Source: an uncultured Pelagibacteraceae bacterium (GTDB lineage Bacteria > Pseudomonadota > Alphaproteobacteria > Pelagibacterales > Pelagibacteraceae). From it: a stretch of DNA of 64,000 bases. The stretch spans positions 20,207 to 84,206 of the forward strand of contig CACFKF010000004.1 in assembly GCA_902566775.1 (NCBI GenBank), in the 5' to 3' direction. Below, in pieces: positions 11,154 through 20,202 of the stretch. Position numbers and translations under genes: made by a program. The notes beneath the pieces were generated by a model that was not told the DNA's origin, made no database searches, and saw only the letters and a program-made list of their open reading frames with translations. Positions within the stretch are counted from its first letter, which is position 1; each line of letters starts with the position of its first letter.

Positions 11154-11399
11154 ATGGCAATGGATTTGAAAGAAATTGAAAGATTAATTAAAGCATCTCT
11201 TCCCGATTCGGTAATTGAAATACAAGATTTAGCTGGGGATGGTAATCATTATTCTGCTACAGTTATTTCTTCTGCATTTAACGGGAAAACTAAAATTGAA
11301 CAACATAAGATTGTTTATGCATCATTAAAAGGTAAAATGGGAAATGAACTACATGCACTAGCAATTAAAACAAAGGAGAAAGATGGATCAAAAAACTAA
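11154..11399 (+). CDS. BolA family protein
   Basis: The 81-residue protein has the BolA fold pattern: ERLIKASLPDSVIEIQDL, then a GDGNHYSATVIS loop, and a C-terminal region with the conserved histidine (ELHALAIKT). BolA-like proteins bind [2Fe-2S] clusters together with monothiol glutaredoxins and serve iron-sulfur trafficking. The next gene is exactly such a glutaredoxin and overlaps it by 17 bases, which strongly supports a BolA-Grx4 pair. Confidence 0.93.
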   Translation: MAMDLKEIERLIKASLPDSVIEIQDLAGDGNHYSATVISSAFNGKTKIEQHKIVYASLKGKMGNELHALAIKTKEKDGSKN

Positions 11400-11715
11400 A
11401 GATTTTATAGATAATGAAATAAATAATAACGATGTATGCTTATTTATGAAAGGAACGCCCGATGCACCACAGTGTGGTTTTTCAATGGCTGTATCTAATA
11501 TATTAAAAATTTTAGAAGTAAAATTTAAAGGAATTAATGTTCTAGAAAATAATGAACTTAGACAAGGAATTAAAGAATACAGTGAGTGGCCAACCATACC
11601 GCAACTATACATAAAAAAAGAATTTGTTGGTGGGTGTGATATTATAAAAGAAATTTATGAAAATGGCGATTTAAAAAAAATACTAAAAGATAAAAATCTA
11701 TCTTATAAAGAATAA
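11383..11715 (+). CDS. grxD: Monothiol glutaredoxin, Grx4 family
   Basis: The 110-residue protein carries the monothiol active site PQCGFS within KGTPDAPQCGFSMA, the WPTIPQLY cis-proline motif and GGCDII near residue 85. These are the glutathione and [2Fe-2S]-binding elements of the Grx4/GrxD class. It works with BolA in cluster transfer. The ATG lies inside the end of bolA, preceded by AAGGAG at about 11374-11379, which supports this start. Its stop overlaps the next gene by one base. Confidence 0.95.
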   Translation: MDQKTKDFIDNEINNNDVCLFMKGTPDAPQCGFSMAVSNILKILEVKFKGINVLENNELRQGIKEYSEWPTIPQLYIKKEFVGGCDIIKEIYENGDLKKILKDKNLSYKE

Positions 11716-11981
11716 TGAAACAGTTTATATACAAAATGATTGTTGTCGTATTTGCAATAATATTAGTATATGAATTTACAATAGGAAAAAAAATCTCTCA
11801 GTTCGGCGGAAAGGTAGATGCAATAACATCTAAGGAAGGAAGAAAAGAAACAGTAAATAAATTAAGAGAAGAAATTAAAAAGGCCGTAAAAAAAGAAAGA
11901 TATCTTTCTAAAGAAGACGCAAAACTAATTAACGAATTTATTTTAAAAATTCAAAAAGAATTAAAAGAGTCGGAAAATTAA
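11715..11981 (+). CDS. Small membrane-anchored protein, unknown function
   Basis: The 88-residue protein has one N-terminal hydrophobic segment (about residues 6-22) followed by a highly charged, probably helical tail rich in Lys and Glu. I do not recognise a family. It is the last gene of the sfsA-to-grxD run, coupled to grxD by TAATG. It converges with the GT-C gene, overlapping it by 4 bases. Confidence 0.75.
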   Translation: MKQFIYKMIVVVFAIILVYEFTIGKKISQFGGKVDAITSKEGRKETVNKLREEIKKAVKKERYLSKEDAKLINEFILKIQKELKESEN

Positions 11982-13567
11982 TCGCAAAACCACAAAGTTC
12001 CTACACTTATTTTTTTTTTATAGAAACTATAGTTATAAGTCTCATCCCATATTAATTGACAGTCCTTCGGATTAGATCTTTTTACATTTCTAAGATTTTT
12101 ATAAGCAAATAAGGTTTTTTCTTTAGCTGCATCGAGCTGACTATAGGTTCTAAAACAAGTAAAATTTTTTTTTGCCAAAAATTCTTTTGCAAAAATATCG
12201 CCGTAGACGCACGTATCTTTACTAATAGAATTTTCTTCTGTGTATTGAACAATTTTTTTTGTAAGATTTTTGTTGCTAACTCCCCAATAATCAATTTCAA
12301 AATTTTTTTGAATATTAGTAAATTTTGCAAAAGAATTAAGCCATGTATATTGATATGGGTACAAAAAAAAGTTTTCTATTAAAAAGAAAAAAAATACGAT
12401 TGATCCCAAACTAATAAATAATTTTTTATTAAAGTAAAAAAAATTAACTAAACCAATTAAAAAAATCATTGGAACTAAAAAAAGTACATGTCTTAATTCG
12501 TCATAAATGGCAACATTTTTAAGAATAAAAATAAATAAAATTAAAAAAAATGACAAAAGCAAAGTTAGATAATACATAGATGCAGGCGTGTTGTTGAATA
12601 TTTTTTTTTCAACAAACGGAAAAAGCAATACACCTATGATTACCAAAATAGGCAATTTAAAAAAAAGCCAGATAAAATAATAACTTGCTGGCAAACTAGT
12701 AGATTTCATACAAGTGCCTAAAGTTAAAGTGCAAAGCTCGTTCCAATATCTACTCATAACATTAATAGAATTGATTGGTTCAGCAAATGGATTGTGCCAA
12801 AAAATCGGATTAAATATATAAATAAAAATAAACAGTGGAATTGTAAAAATTAAAAATAACTTCAAATTTTTTTTAATAAAATCAAATATATGGATTTTTT
12901 TAATGTTAAATAAAATTATAATACTTATTAAATATTGAAAGCAAATAAGTAGTCCAAGAGTTCTTATTCCAATTAAAAAGGCAGTCAATAATGATAATAA
13001 AATAATTTTACCATTATTAATTTTTTCTTCGAAAAATAAACTTTCTACAATTGTTAATGAAATATATGTATTAATTATCCAAAATGACAAGAATGGAATA
13101 TCCTTTTCATTAAACTGTGCGTGTCCAAAAAAATATGGATATAACAAATAAAGAGATGAGGAAATGAAAGCAAAGATTAAACTATTAGTTATTTTGTATG
13201 AAATTAAATAAAAAAAAATTCCAGAAATAGTAAAAGTCAAAAAAATTGCTATATGTTTAGCTACCAACCAACCACCATAAATAGTAAGCTCATTTAACTC
13301 AGAAACAAATTTGCTAAATAAAATAGAAAAAGGTTGAGTAATTAAATTAAAAGCGACTCCCTGATACCTGTCTCCATGGTTTAACAATATGTCATAAGTT
13401 CCAGTTTTAAAAAAACTTATAATTGCCGATTGATGAACTTCCCAATTTAACTGCTGATGATACTCATCACTAGTTATTCCATTTACAATACTAAGATACG
13501 CTCCAATAAAAAAGTAAAATAGTAAAAAAATATAAAATTGATAATTTTTTTTAAATATATTTAACAA
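11978..13567 (-). CDS. GT-C type membrane glycosyltransferase-like protein
   Basis: The 529-residue polytopic protein has roughly ten to twelve hydrophobic segments. The first periplasmic loop contains GITSDEYHQQLNWEVH, where adjacent Asp-Glu fits the catalytic acidic site of GT-C (PMT/ArnT-like) enzymes. GHAQFNEKDIPFLSFW near residue 155 resembles the second conserved loop. It probably transfers a sugar from a polyprenyl-phosphate carrier. The start is a TTG one base after the rpsD stop. The acceptor is unknown. Confidence 0.7.
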   Translation of the reverse strand: MLNIFKKNYQFYIFLLFYFFIGAYLSIVNGITSDEYHQQLNWEVHQSAIISFFKTGTYDILLNHGDRYQGVAFNLITQPFSILFSKFVSELNELTIYGGWLVAKHIAIFLTFTISGIFFYLISYKITNSLIFAFISSSLYLLYPYFFGHAQFNEKDIPFLSFWIINTYISLTIVESLFFEEKINNGKIILLSLLTAFLIGIRTLGLLICFQYLISIIILFNIKKIHIFDFIKKNLKLFLIFTIPLFIFIYIFNPIFWHNPFAEPINSINVMSRYWNELCTLTLGTCMKSTSLPASYYFIWLFFKLPILVIIGVLLFPFVEKKIFNNTPASMYYLTLLLSFFLILFIFILKNVAIYDELRHVLFLVPMIFLIGLVNFFYFNKKLFISLGSIVFFFFLIENFFLYPYQYTWLNSFAKFTNIQKNFEIDYWGVSNKNLTKKIVQYTEENSISKDTCVYGDIFAKEFLAKKNFTCFRTYSQLDAAKEKTLFAYKNLRNVKRSNPKDCQLIWDETYNYSFYKKKISVGTLWFCD

Positions 13568-14185
13568 TTATCTAGAATAATATTCTATAACAAGGTTAGG
13601 TTCCATTAGCACTGGATAAGGAACTTCTTCAAATTTTGGAGTTCTGACAAATTTAATTTTTTTATTTTTTTCGTCTACATGTAAGTATTCAGGAACTTCT
13701 CTTTCTTTATTTGCCAAAGCAATATCAATTAATGCTAATTTTTTTGATTTATCTCGTACCTCTATGGTTTCTTCTTCTTTCAATTGATAACTTGAAATAT
13801 TAACTTTCTTTCCATTAACTTTAAAATGGCCATGATTGATTAGTTGTCTGGCACCAAATATTGTTGTTGATAATTTAGCTCTATAAACAACTGCATCTAA
13901 TCTTCTTTCCAACAACCCAATAAGATTTTCAGCAGAATCGCCTTTTTTCATTATTGCTTTCTTATATAAATTTCTGAATTGTCTTTCGTTGATGTTTCCA
14001 TAATAAGATTTTAATTTTTGTTTAGCCAAAAGCTGTATTCCATAGTCAGATGGTTTTGATGATTTAGTTTGGCCGTGTTGACCAGGTGGATATGCTCTAG
14101 AGTTGAAAGGGCTTTTTGGTCTTCCCCATAAATTTACTTTTAGTCTTCTATCAACTTTATGTTTAGAGTTTAATCTTTTTGTCAT
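13568..14185 (-). CDS. rpsD: 30S ribosomal protein S4
   Basis: The 205-residue protein matches bacterial S4: an N-terminal basic part with [17 protein letters not shown], then the S4 RNA-binding domain with [14 protein letters not shown] and [15 protein letters not shown]. It nucleates 16S rRNA 5'-domain assembly. It stands alone among trmJ and a glycosyltransferase rather than in an alpha operon, as is usual in alphaproteobacteria. Forty-one bases separate it from trmJ. Confidence 0.98.
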   Translation of the reverse strand: MTKRLNSKHKVDRRLKVNLWGRPKSPFNSRAYPPGQHGQTKSSKPSDYGIQLLAKQKLKSYYGNINERQFRNLYKKAIMKKGDSAENLIGLLERRLDAVVYRAKLSTTIFGARQLINHGHFKVNGKKVNISSYQLKEEETIEVRDKSKKLALIDIALANKEREVPEYLHVDEKNKKIKFVRTPKFEEVPYPVLMEPNLVIEYYSR

Positions 14186-14226
14186 TTGGTAGAAGGTTTT
14201 ATAAACATCTTAATAATTATGTCAAT

Positions 14227-14940
14227 CTACGTTTTTTTTTTGGATAGAGCCGCAAATACACTTGATAAAATGCGAGTTTCTTTTTCTGATAATTCCATTT
14301 TATAAAAAATACTCCTTAAATTTTCTAGCATTATTGTTTTTTTTTCTTTTGGTTTAAAAAAATTAATTTCTTCAAGATGTTTTATGCATAAATTTGACAT
14401 TGCATGGATGTTTTTCTTAGATGCGGATTTAATCTTTTTAGATCTAAAATACTTTGATTTTTTCAAGTTTAATATTTGAAAAATAGCTTGAGCTACAATT
14501 ATTAAACTATGGGATAAATTTAAAGATTTAAAATTAGAATTGCTTGGTATTTGTAATACATAATTTGAAAAACTTATTTCTTTATTTGACAATCCTGATG
14601 CCTCAGGTCCAAATAAAAAGGCAATTTTTTTGTTAAAATCTATTTTATTTAATTCGTTTAACTTAATATGTTTAACATTTTTATTTCTAAACCTAGAAGT
14701 TGTTGAAATCAATAAATCGATGTTTTTCATTACAGGTTCTAAAGTCTCATAAACTTTACTTTTTTTTATAATTTCTTGAGCCCCTACTGAAGTAGCAACT
14801 ATTTTGTCATTGGGAAAAGTTGGTTTGGGATTGATTACAATTAATTTGAAAAAATTAAAATTTTTCATTGCTCTAGCACATGCTCCAATATTTTCCGATA
14901 ATTGGGGCTTGTGTAAAATAAATGAAATATTATTAAACAT
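14227..14940 (-). CDS. trmJ: SPOUT tRNA 2'-O-methyltransferase TrmJ-like
   Basis: The 237-residue protein has the SpoU/TrmH motifs: motif 1 PQLSENIGACARAMKNF, motif 2 IAFLFGPEASGLSNKE and motif 3 LNLSHSLIIVAQAI. The C-terminal helical extension is that of TrmJ, which methylates position 32 of tRNAs. The start overlaps the cimA stop by one base (TAATG). TrmJ is more likely than LasT/YfhQ subtypes only on length, so the exact target is inferred. Confidence 0.85.
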   Translation of the reverse strand: MFNNISFILHKPQLSENIGACARAMKNFNFFKLIVINPKPTFPNDKIVATSVGAQEIIKKSKVYETLEPVMKNIDLLISTTSRFRNKNVKHIKLNELNKIDFNKKIAFLFGPEASGLSNKEISFSNYVLQIPSNSNFKSLNLSHSLIIVAQAIFQILNLKKSKYFRSKKIKSASKKNIHAMSNLCIKHLEEINFFKPKEKKTIMLENLRSIFYKMELSEKETRILSSVFAALSKKKT

Positions 14941-16541
14941 TAAAGACTTGCAGGTGCTTTATCTTTAAATAATTTGTAATCTAAGCTATCAACAAGTGCT
15001 TTAAAAGATGCATCAATAATGTTTGCTGAAACTCCAATTGTAAACCAATTTTTGCCCTTTGAATCGGTGCTTTCAATTGAAACTCTTGTTACAGCTTCAG
15101 TGCCTGTGTTTAAAATTCTAACCTTATAATCTACTAATTTTAAGTCTTTTAAATAATGAGAATATTTTGCAAGTTTATCTACATTATTTCTTATTGCATT
15201 ATCAAGTGCATGGACAGGACCATTGCCTTCTCCTTCGCAAAGAATCAATTTTTTATCAACTTCTAATTTAGCTTTTGCTGAAGAAATAATTTCCCCTACG
15301 CTATTTTTTTTCACACTAACATCGTATTCTTTAATTGAAATGTATCTTGGTATTTCATCCATTATTCTTCTTGCCAGTAGTTCAAAAGATGCATCTGCAC
15401 CATCATAGCTGTATCCAATAAATTCTCTATCTTTAACTTCTTCTAAAAGTTTTTTTATTTTTGGATCATCTTGTCTAAATTCTATTCCTATAGATTTTAA
15501 TCTTGAAACTATATTTGACTTTCCAGATTGGTCAGAAACAACAATGTTTCTTGCATTTCCCACATCTTCAGGATTTATATGCTCATATGTTTTTGGATCT
15601 TTTTGTACTGCAGATACATGCAATCCTCCTTTATGTGAAAAAGCAGCAGCTCCAACATAAGGTAAATGTTGATTTGGTTTTCTGTTTAATATTTCATCAA
15701 GCAATCTTGAACATTGAGTTAATTTACCAATATTTTTTTTTTTAATATTTATTTCGTAATCTTTTGAGTAAGTTTCTTTTAAATGCAATGTAGGAATTAC
15801 TGACATTAAATTTGCATTTCCACACCTTTCACCTAATCCATTAATTGTTCCTTGTATCTGTCTAACGCCAGATAAAACTGCCGCTAAAGAGTTTGCAACA
15901 GCATTTCCAGTGTCATTATGAGCATGAATACCAAGGTTTTTTCCTGGAACAGATTTGATTACTTCATGTACAATTTCAGAAACTTCGTTAGGTAATGTTC
16001 CACCATTTGTATCACAAAGCACAATCCATCTAGCACCATTATCGAATGCTGATTTAATACATGAAAGTGCATATTCTTTATTGTTTTTAAAACCATCAAA
16101 AAAATGTTCAGCATCAAACATGAATTCTTTTTTTTCTTTAACAAAAAGTTTTGTACTTTCTGAAATATTTTCTAAATTTTCTTTATTTGATATTCCTAGT
16201 GCTACATCAACATGAAAATCCCAAGATTTACCAACCAAACATACAGCCGGCGTATTACTATTTAGTATAGATGAAAGTCCGGGATCATTATCAGCACTTC
16301 TGCCTGCTCTTTTAGTCATACCAAAAGCTGTCAATACCGAATTATTTAATTTAATTTTTTTTTGAAAAAACTCTGTGTCTGTAGGATTAGCACCTGGCCA
16401 ACCTCCTTCGATATAGTCCACCCCTAAATCATCTAAAGCTTTGGCTATTTTTAATTTATCATCTATTGAAAAATCAACACCTTGGGTTTGTGCACCATCT
16501 CTCAACGTAGTATCAAATATATGTATTTTTTCTTTACTCAT
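14940..16541 (-). CDS. cimA: (R)-citramalate synthase
   Basis: The enzyme has an HMGL-like TIM barrel (IFDTTLRDGAQTQGV at the start, GIHAHNDTGNAVANSL as the metal-binding HxH strand) followed by a LeuA-type regulatory dimer domain. Length and the early GGWPGANPTD motif fit the CimA-type group rather than LeuA. It condenses pyruvate and acetyl-CoA, giving threonine-independent isoleucine precursors. I chose the ATG at 16541 (533 residues) because it makes an ATGA overlap with the cysS stop; an ATG four codons upstream is also in frame. Confidence 0.9.
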   Translation of the reverse strand: MSKEKIHIFDTTLRDGAQTQGVDFSIDDKLKIAKALDDLGVDYIEGGWPGANPTDTEFFQKKIKLNNSVLTAFGMTKRAGRSADNDPGLSSILNSNTPAVCLVGKSWDFHVDVALGISNKENLENISESTKLFVKEKKEFMFDAEHFFDGFKNNKEYALSCIKSAFDNGARWIVLCDTNGGTLPNEVSEIVHEVIKSVPGKNLGIHAHNDTGNAVANSLAAVLSGVRQIQGTINGLGERCGNANLMSVIPTLHLKETYSKDYEINIKKKNIGKLTQCSRLLDEILNRKPNQHLPYVGAAAFSHKGGLHVSAVQKDPKTYEHINPEDVGNARNIVVSDQSGKSNIVSRLKSIGIEFRQDDPKIKKLLEEVKDREFIGYSYDGADASFELLARRIMDEIPRYISIKEYDVSVKKNSVGEIISSAKAKLEVDKKLILCEGEGNGPVHALDNAIRNNVDKLAKYSHYLKDLKLVDYKVRILNTGTEAVTRVSIESTDSKGKNWFTIGVSANIIDASFKALVDSLDYKLFKDKAPASL

Positions 16542-17932
16542 TTTAATTTCCAAGTGGTTTTACCATCTTTATCCTCTATTTCTATACCATTCTCTAGTAG
16601 CTCATCTCTTATTCTGTCAGCTTCAACATAATCTTTTTTTTCTCTAGCTTTATTTCTTAGTTCAATTCTTTCCTGTATCACTTTTACCTCAACTCTCATT
16701 GCTTTAAATCTTGAATATCTCCAATCTTCTTTGGACTCAATTAACAATCCAATAAAATTACATGCTGAAATAAATATTATTTTATCGTTTTCGTTTCCTT
16801 GTTTAGCTTTTTCAAAAAGTTTATGAAGATTTGCAATATACCCGGGTGTATTTAAATCATCATATAGTGGTGCTAAATATTCATCAGGTATTTTTATAGA
16901 TTTTTCTAAAAGTTTTTTTTTAATTGGATCACCAAAACCATCGTAATTATCTACTTCATACCATTTTTCAATTGTGTTTTTACAATTTTCATAAAGCTTT
17001 TCACTCCAATCTAGTGGTTGCCTATAATGAGTGCTCATTAAAGCTAGTCTTAATATTTGACCTGAGCCCCACTCTTTAACTTGATTAATAGATAAAATAT
17101 TTCCTTGTGACTTTGCCATTTTTTCTTTTGACATAGTAATAAATCCATTATGAACCCAATAATTTGCAAAAGTTTCATTTTCATTTGCACATCTAGATTG
17201 TGCAATTTCATTTTCATGATGCGGAAAAATTAAATCCATTCCTCCTCCATGAATATCGAATTTATCACCTAAAAATTTCTTAGACATAACCGAACATTCA
17301 AGGTGCCAACCGGGTCTACCCTTTCCCCATGGAGATTCCCATGATGGCTCACTTTCTGTTGATGGCTTCCACAATACAAAATCAGCTGGATTTTTTTTAT
17401 TTTCTGAAACCTCAACTCTTGCACCGGCAATTAATTCATCTAATTTTTTGTTTGATAATTTTCCATAATCTTCAAATTTTTTTACTTCAAAATAAACATG
17501 ATTATTAATTTCGTAAGCAAATTTATTGGTAATAAGTTTATTAATCATTTCAATCATTAAAGAAATATTTTCAGTCGCTTTTGGCTCCTGCGTAGGAGTC
17601 TCGCAATTCAAATATTCACAATCTTCATGAAAAATATTTGTAATTTTTTTTGTAAGATCACCTATTGAAATCTTTTTTTCAATTGAAGAAGCTATTATTT
17701 TATCATCTATATCTGTAATATTTCTTACATAGCTAACTGAATTATTTCCATATTTGCATTTTAAAACTTTGAACAAAATATCAAACACAACTAATGGTCT
17801 TGCATTTCCAATGTGTGGATTATCATAAACAGTTGGTCCGCAAACATACATTCCAATTTTTTTTGGGTTAATTGGTGTAAATTTGTGCTTCTTATTACCA
17901 AGGCTATTTGTTAAAAAAATATCTTTATTCAT
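16538..17932 (-). CDS. cysS: Cysteinyl-tRNA synthetase
   Basis: The 464-residue class I synthetase has PTVYDNPHIGNARP as its HIGH region and EKMAKSQGN as the KMSKS loop. Zinc ligands are in MYVCGPTVYD, HLECSVM and FPHHENEIAQS. The C-terminal helical domain ends with the short ADRIRDEL motif common in CysRS. It charges tRNA-Cys. It is 45 bases downstream of nadE and coupled by ATGA to cimA. Confidence 0.98.
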   Translation of the reverse strand: MNKDIFLTNSLGNKKHKFTPINPKKIGMYVCGPTVYDNPHIGNARPLVVFDILFKVLKCKYGNNSVSYVRNITDIDDKIIASSIEKKISIGDLTKKITNIFHEDCEYLNCETPTQEPKATENISLMIEMINKLITNKFAYEINNHVYFEVKKFEDYGKLSNKKLDELIAGARVEVSENKKNPADFVLWKPSTESEPSWESPWGKGRPGWHLECSVMSKKFLGDKFDIHGGGMDLIFPHHENEIAQSRCANENETFANYWVHNGFITMSKEKMAKSQGNILSINQVKEWGSGQILRLALMSTHYRQPLDWSEKLYENCKNTIEKWYEVDNYDGFGDPIKKKLLEKSIKIPDEYLAPLYDDLNTPGYIANLHKLFEKAKQGNENDKIIFISACNFIGLLIESKEDWRYSRFKAMRVEVKVIQERIELRNKAREKKDYVEADRIRDELLENGIEIEDKDGKTTWKLK

Positions 17933-17977
17933 TATTCTAGAAATATACTTTAATTTCCTGTTTGTGAATCTTTTAGA

Positions 17978-18715
17978 TCACTTAGGAATCTTACAAACCG
18001 GAATTGGCTCCATTTTGTGAAGATTTAATTTTCTTATTTTAATGTATTTTTCATAATTAGGTGAATTTGGATTGCTCATAGCTTCTTCTACTTCTTCATA
18101 TTTTAAGCCTAATTGACTTTCGTCAGTTCTTCCATCATCCCATAAACCATCGGTAGGTTTCGCTTTTATAATTTGTTCTGAAATCTTTAACTCTTTTCCA
18201 AGTTCCCAAACATCTGTTTTGGTACAATCAGCAATTGGAGAAATATCAACACCTCCATCTCCATATTTAGTATAAAAACCAACTCCAAAATCTTCAACTT
18301 TATTTCCCGTTCCAACAACAATTCCATTATTTGCTGCAGCAACTTGATATAGCGTTGTCATTCTTAGTCTAGCTCTTGAGTTTGCCATGCCATGTTCATT
18401 TTTAAAACCTGACAAAGCATTTTCAAAGTTTTTAAAAACATTATCAAGTTCCAAAGAATGAGACTCAACATTATTAAATTTATCACTTAACCACTTTTTA
18501 TGTAAAAGACTTAAGTCATTTTGTTCTTTATTTTGTTTGATTGGCATAGTTAAAACTATTGTTTTTAAATCTGTCATGGCGCATAAAGTGCTTGTAACTG
18601 AAGAGTCTATGCCGCCAGAAATTCCAATAACTAATGATTGGGCTTTAACGGGCATTGAATTTACATAATTCAATATCCAATCTTTTATAAACACAATTTT
18701 TTTACTTACTTCCAT
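17978..18715 (-). CDS. nadE: NAD synthetase, ammonia-dependent type
   Basis: The 245-residue protein contains the PP-loop GISGGIDSSVTS near residue 30 and VVGTGNKVEDFGVGFYTKYGDGGVD split motifs of NadE, with ISPIADCTKTDVWELG. It makes NAD from deamido-NAD. It lacks the N-terminal glutaminase domain, so it should use free ammonia. It lies between the DAHP synthase gene and cysS on the same strand. Confidence 0.95.
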   Translation of the reverse strand: MEVSKKIVFIKDWILNYVNSMPVKAQSLVIGISGGIDSSVTSTLCAMTDLKTIVLTMPIKQNKEQNDLSLLHKKWLSDKFNNVESHSLELDNVFKNFENALSGFKNEHGMANSRARLRMTTLYQVAAANNGIVVGTGNKVEDFGVGFYTKYGDGGVDISPIADCTKTDVWELGKELKISEQIIKAKPTDGLWDDGRTDESQLGLKYEEVEEAMSNPNSPNYEKYIKIRKLNLHKMEPIPVCKIPK

Positions 18716-18753
18716 AAATCAAATATACGTTAAAGGATTTCTTTAATAAACGC

Positions 18754-20133
18754 TTAAGAAGCCGCCCTAATTCCACTTCTAGCATAAATGGAATTCTTTT
18801 TAATCTCGTCAGAAATTAAAAAGGCTAGCTCTAAAGCCTGATTAGCATTTAATCTTGGATCGCAATGAGTATGATATCTGCTAGATAAATCTTGGTCAGA
18901 TATTTTTTGTGCACCACCAGTACATTCTGTTACATTTTGACCTGTCATCTCTATGTGCAAACCCCCAGCATAAGATCCTTCGCTCTGATGAACAGCAAAA
19001 ACGTTTTTAACTTCTTTTAAAACATTGTTAAATGGTCTCGTTTTAAAACCTGAAGCAGATTTAATTGTATTTCCATGCATAGGGTCACATGACCAAATAA
19101 CATTTATGCCTTCTTTTTTGATTGTTCTTATTAATCTTGGCAAAAATTTTTCTACATTTTCATGTCCAAATCTAGATATTAAAGTAATTTTTCCTTTTTC
19201 ATTTTTTGGATTGATTACATTAGCAATTTTTACAATTTCGTCAGCTTTAGTTGTTGGTCCACATTTTATTCCTATAGGATTTTCTATTCCTCTACAAAAT
19301 TCAACGTGACCACCATCTAATTGTCTAGTCCTGTCACCTATCCAAACAAAATGTGCTGAAGTATCATGATGCTCTCCAGTTGTAGAGTCTATTCTTGTCA
19401 TGCTTTCTTCAAAAGGTAGTAGCAATGCTTCGTGCGAAGTCCAAAAATTTACTGTTTTTAATCTTCTATTAAATTCAGAATTAATTCCACAAGCATCCAT
19501 AAAAGCAAGAGCATCGGCAATCTTATCTTCTAGTTCTTTAAATTTTTTAGCTTGGGGACTTTTTTTTATATATCCCAAGTTCCACAAATGAACATTTTTT
19601 AAATCGGCAAATCCTCCATGGCAAAAGGCTCTTATTAAATTTAATGTGGAAGCAGCCTGAGAATATGCTTTAAATAATCTTTTGGGATCTGGCTTTCTTG
19701 CTTTTTCACTAAATTCTATTCCATTAATATTGTCCCCTAGGTAACTTGGTAATTCTTTATTTCCTTTTTTTTCAGTTGGAGAAGTTCTTGGTTTAGAAAA
19801 CTGTCCCGCAATTCTTCCAACTTTAATAACAGGTAAAGAAGCAGAATAAGTTAAAACCAAAGACATTTGTAATATAACTTTAAAAGTGTCTCTTATATTA
19901 TCTGGATTAAATTCAGCAAAACTTTCTGCGCAATCCCCTCCTTGCAACAAAAACGCTTTGCCATCAACAACATTTGATAATTGTTCTTTCAAATGCCTTG
20001 TTTCTCCAGCAAATACTAGTGGAGGAAACTTCCTTATTTTACCAAGAACCATATTAAGCTCTTTTTCATCCTTATACTTAGGAATATGTTTTACTGGGTA
20101 GTTTCTCCAACTATTTAATTTCCATTTTTTCAT
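18754..20133 (-). CDS. aroG: Class II DAHP synthase
   Basis: The 459-residue enzyme condenses phosphoenolpyruvate and erythrose-4-phosphate in the first step of the shikimate pathway. It is the plant-like class II type, shown by FAGETRHLKEQL, LLQGGDCAESF near residue 80, GRIAGQFSKPRTSPTE and CDPMHGNT near residue 345. It stands apart from other aromatic genes. An inserted lysine-rich helical region near residue 170 is ordinary for the class. Confidence 0.95.
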   Translation of the reverse strand: MKKWKLNSWRNYPVKHIPKYKDEKELNMVLGKIRKFPPLVFAGETRHLKEQLSNVVDGKAFLLQGGDCAESFAEFNPDNIRDTFKVILQMSLVLTYSASLPVIKVGRIAGQFSKPRTSPTEKKGNKELPSYLGDNINGIEFSEKARKPDPKRLFKAYSQAASTLNLIRAFCHGGFADLKNVHLWNLGYIKKSPQAKKFKELEDKIADALAFMDACGINSEFNRRLKTVNFWTSHEALLLPFEESMTRIDSTTGEHHDTSAHFVWIGDRTRQLDGGHVEFCRGIENPIGIKCGPTTKADEIVKIANVINPKNEKGKITLISRFGHENVEKFLPRLIRTIKKEGINVIWSCDPMHGNTIKSASGFKTRPFNNVLKEVKNVFAVHQSEGSYAGGLHIEMTGQNVTECTGGAQKISDQDLSSRYHTHCDPRLNANQALELAFLISDEIKKNSIYARSGIRAAS

Positions 20134-20202
20134 AATACAACTCTAAGATGTATATATAGATCAGATATTATAAAAGTAAATTTGTTTTTTATTAAGTGTT
20201 AT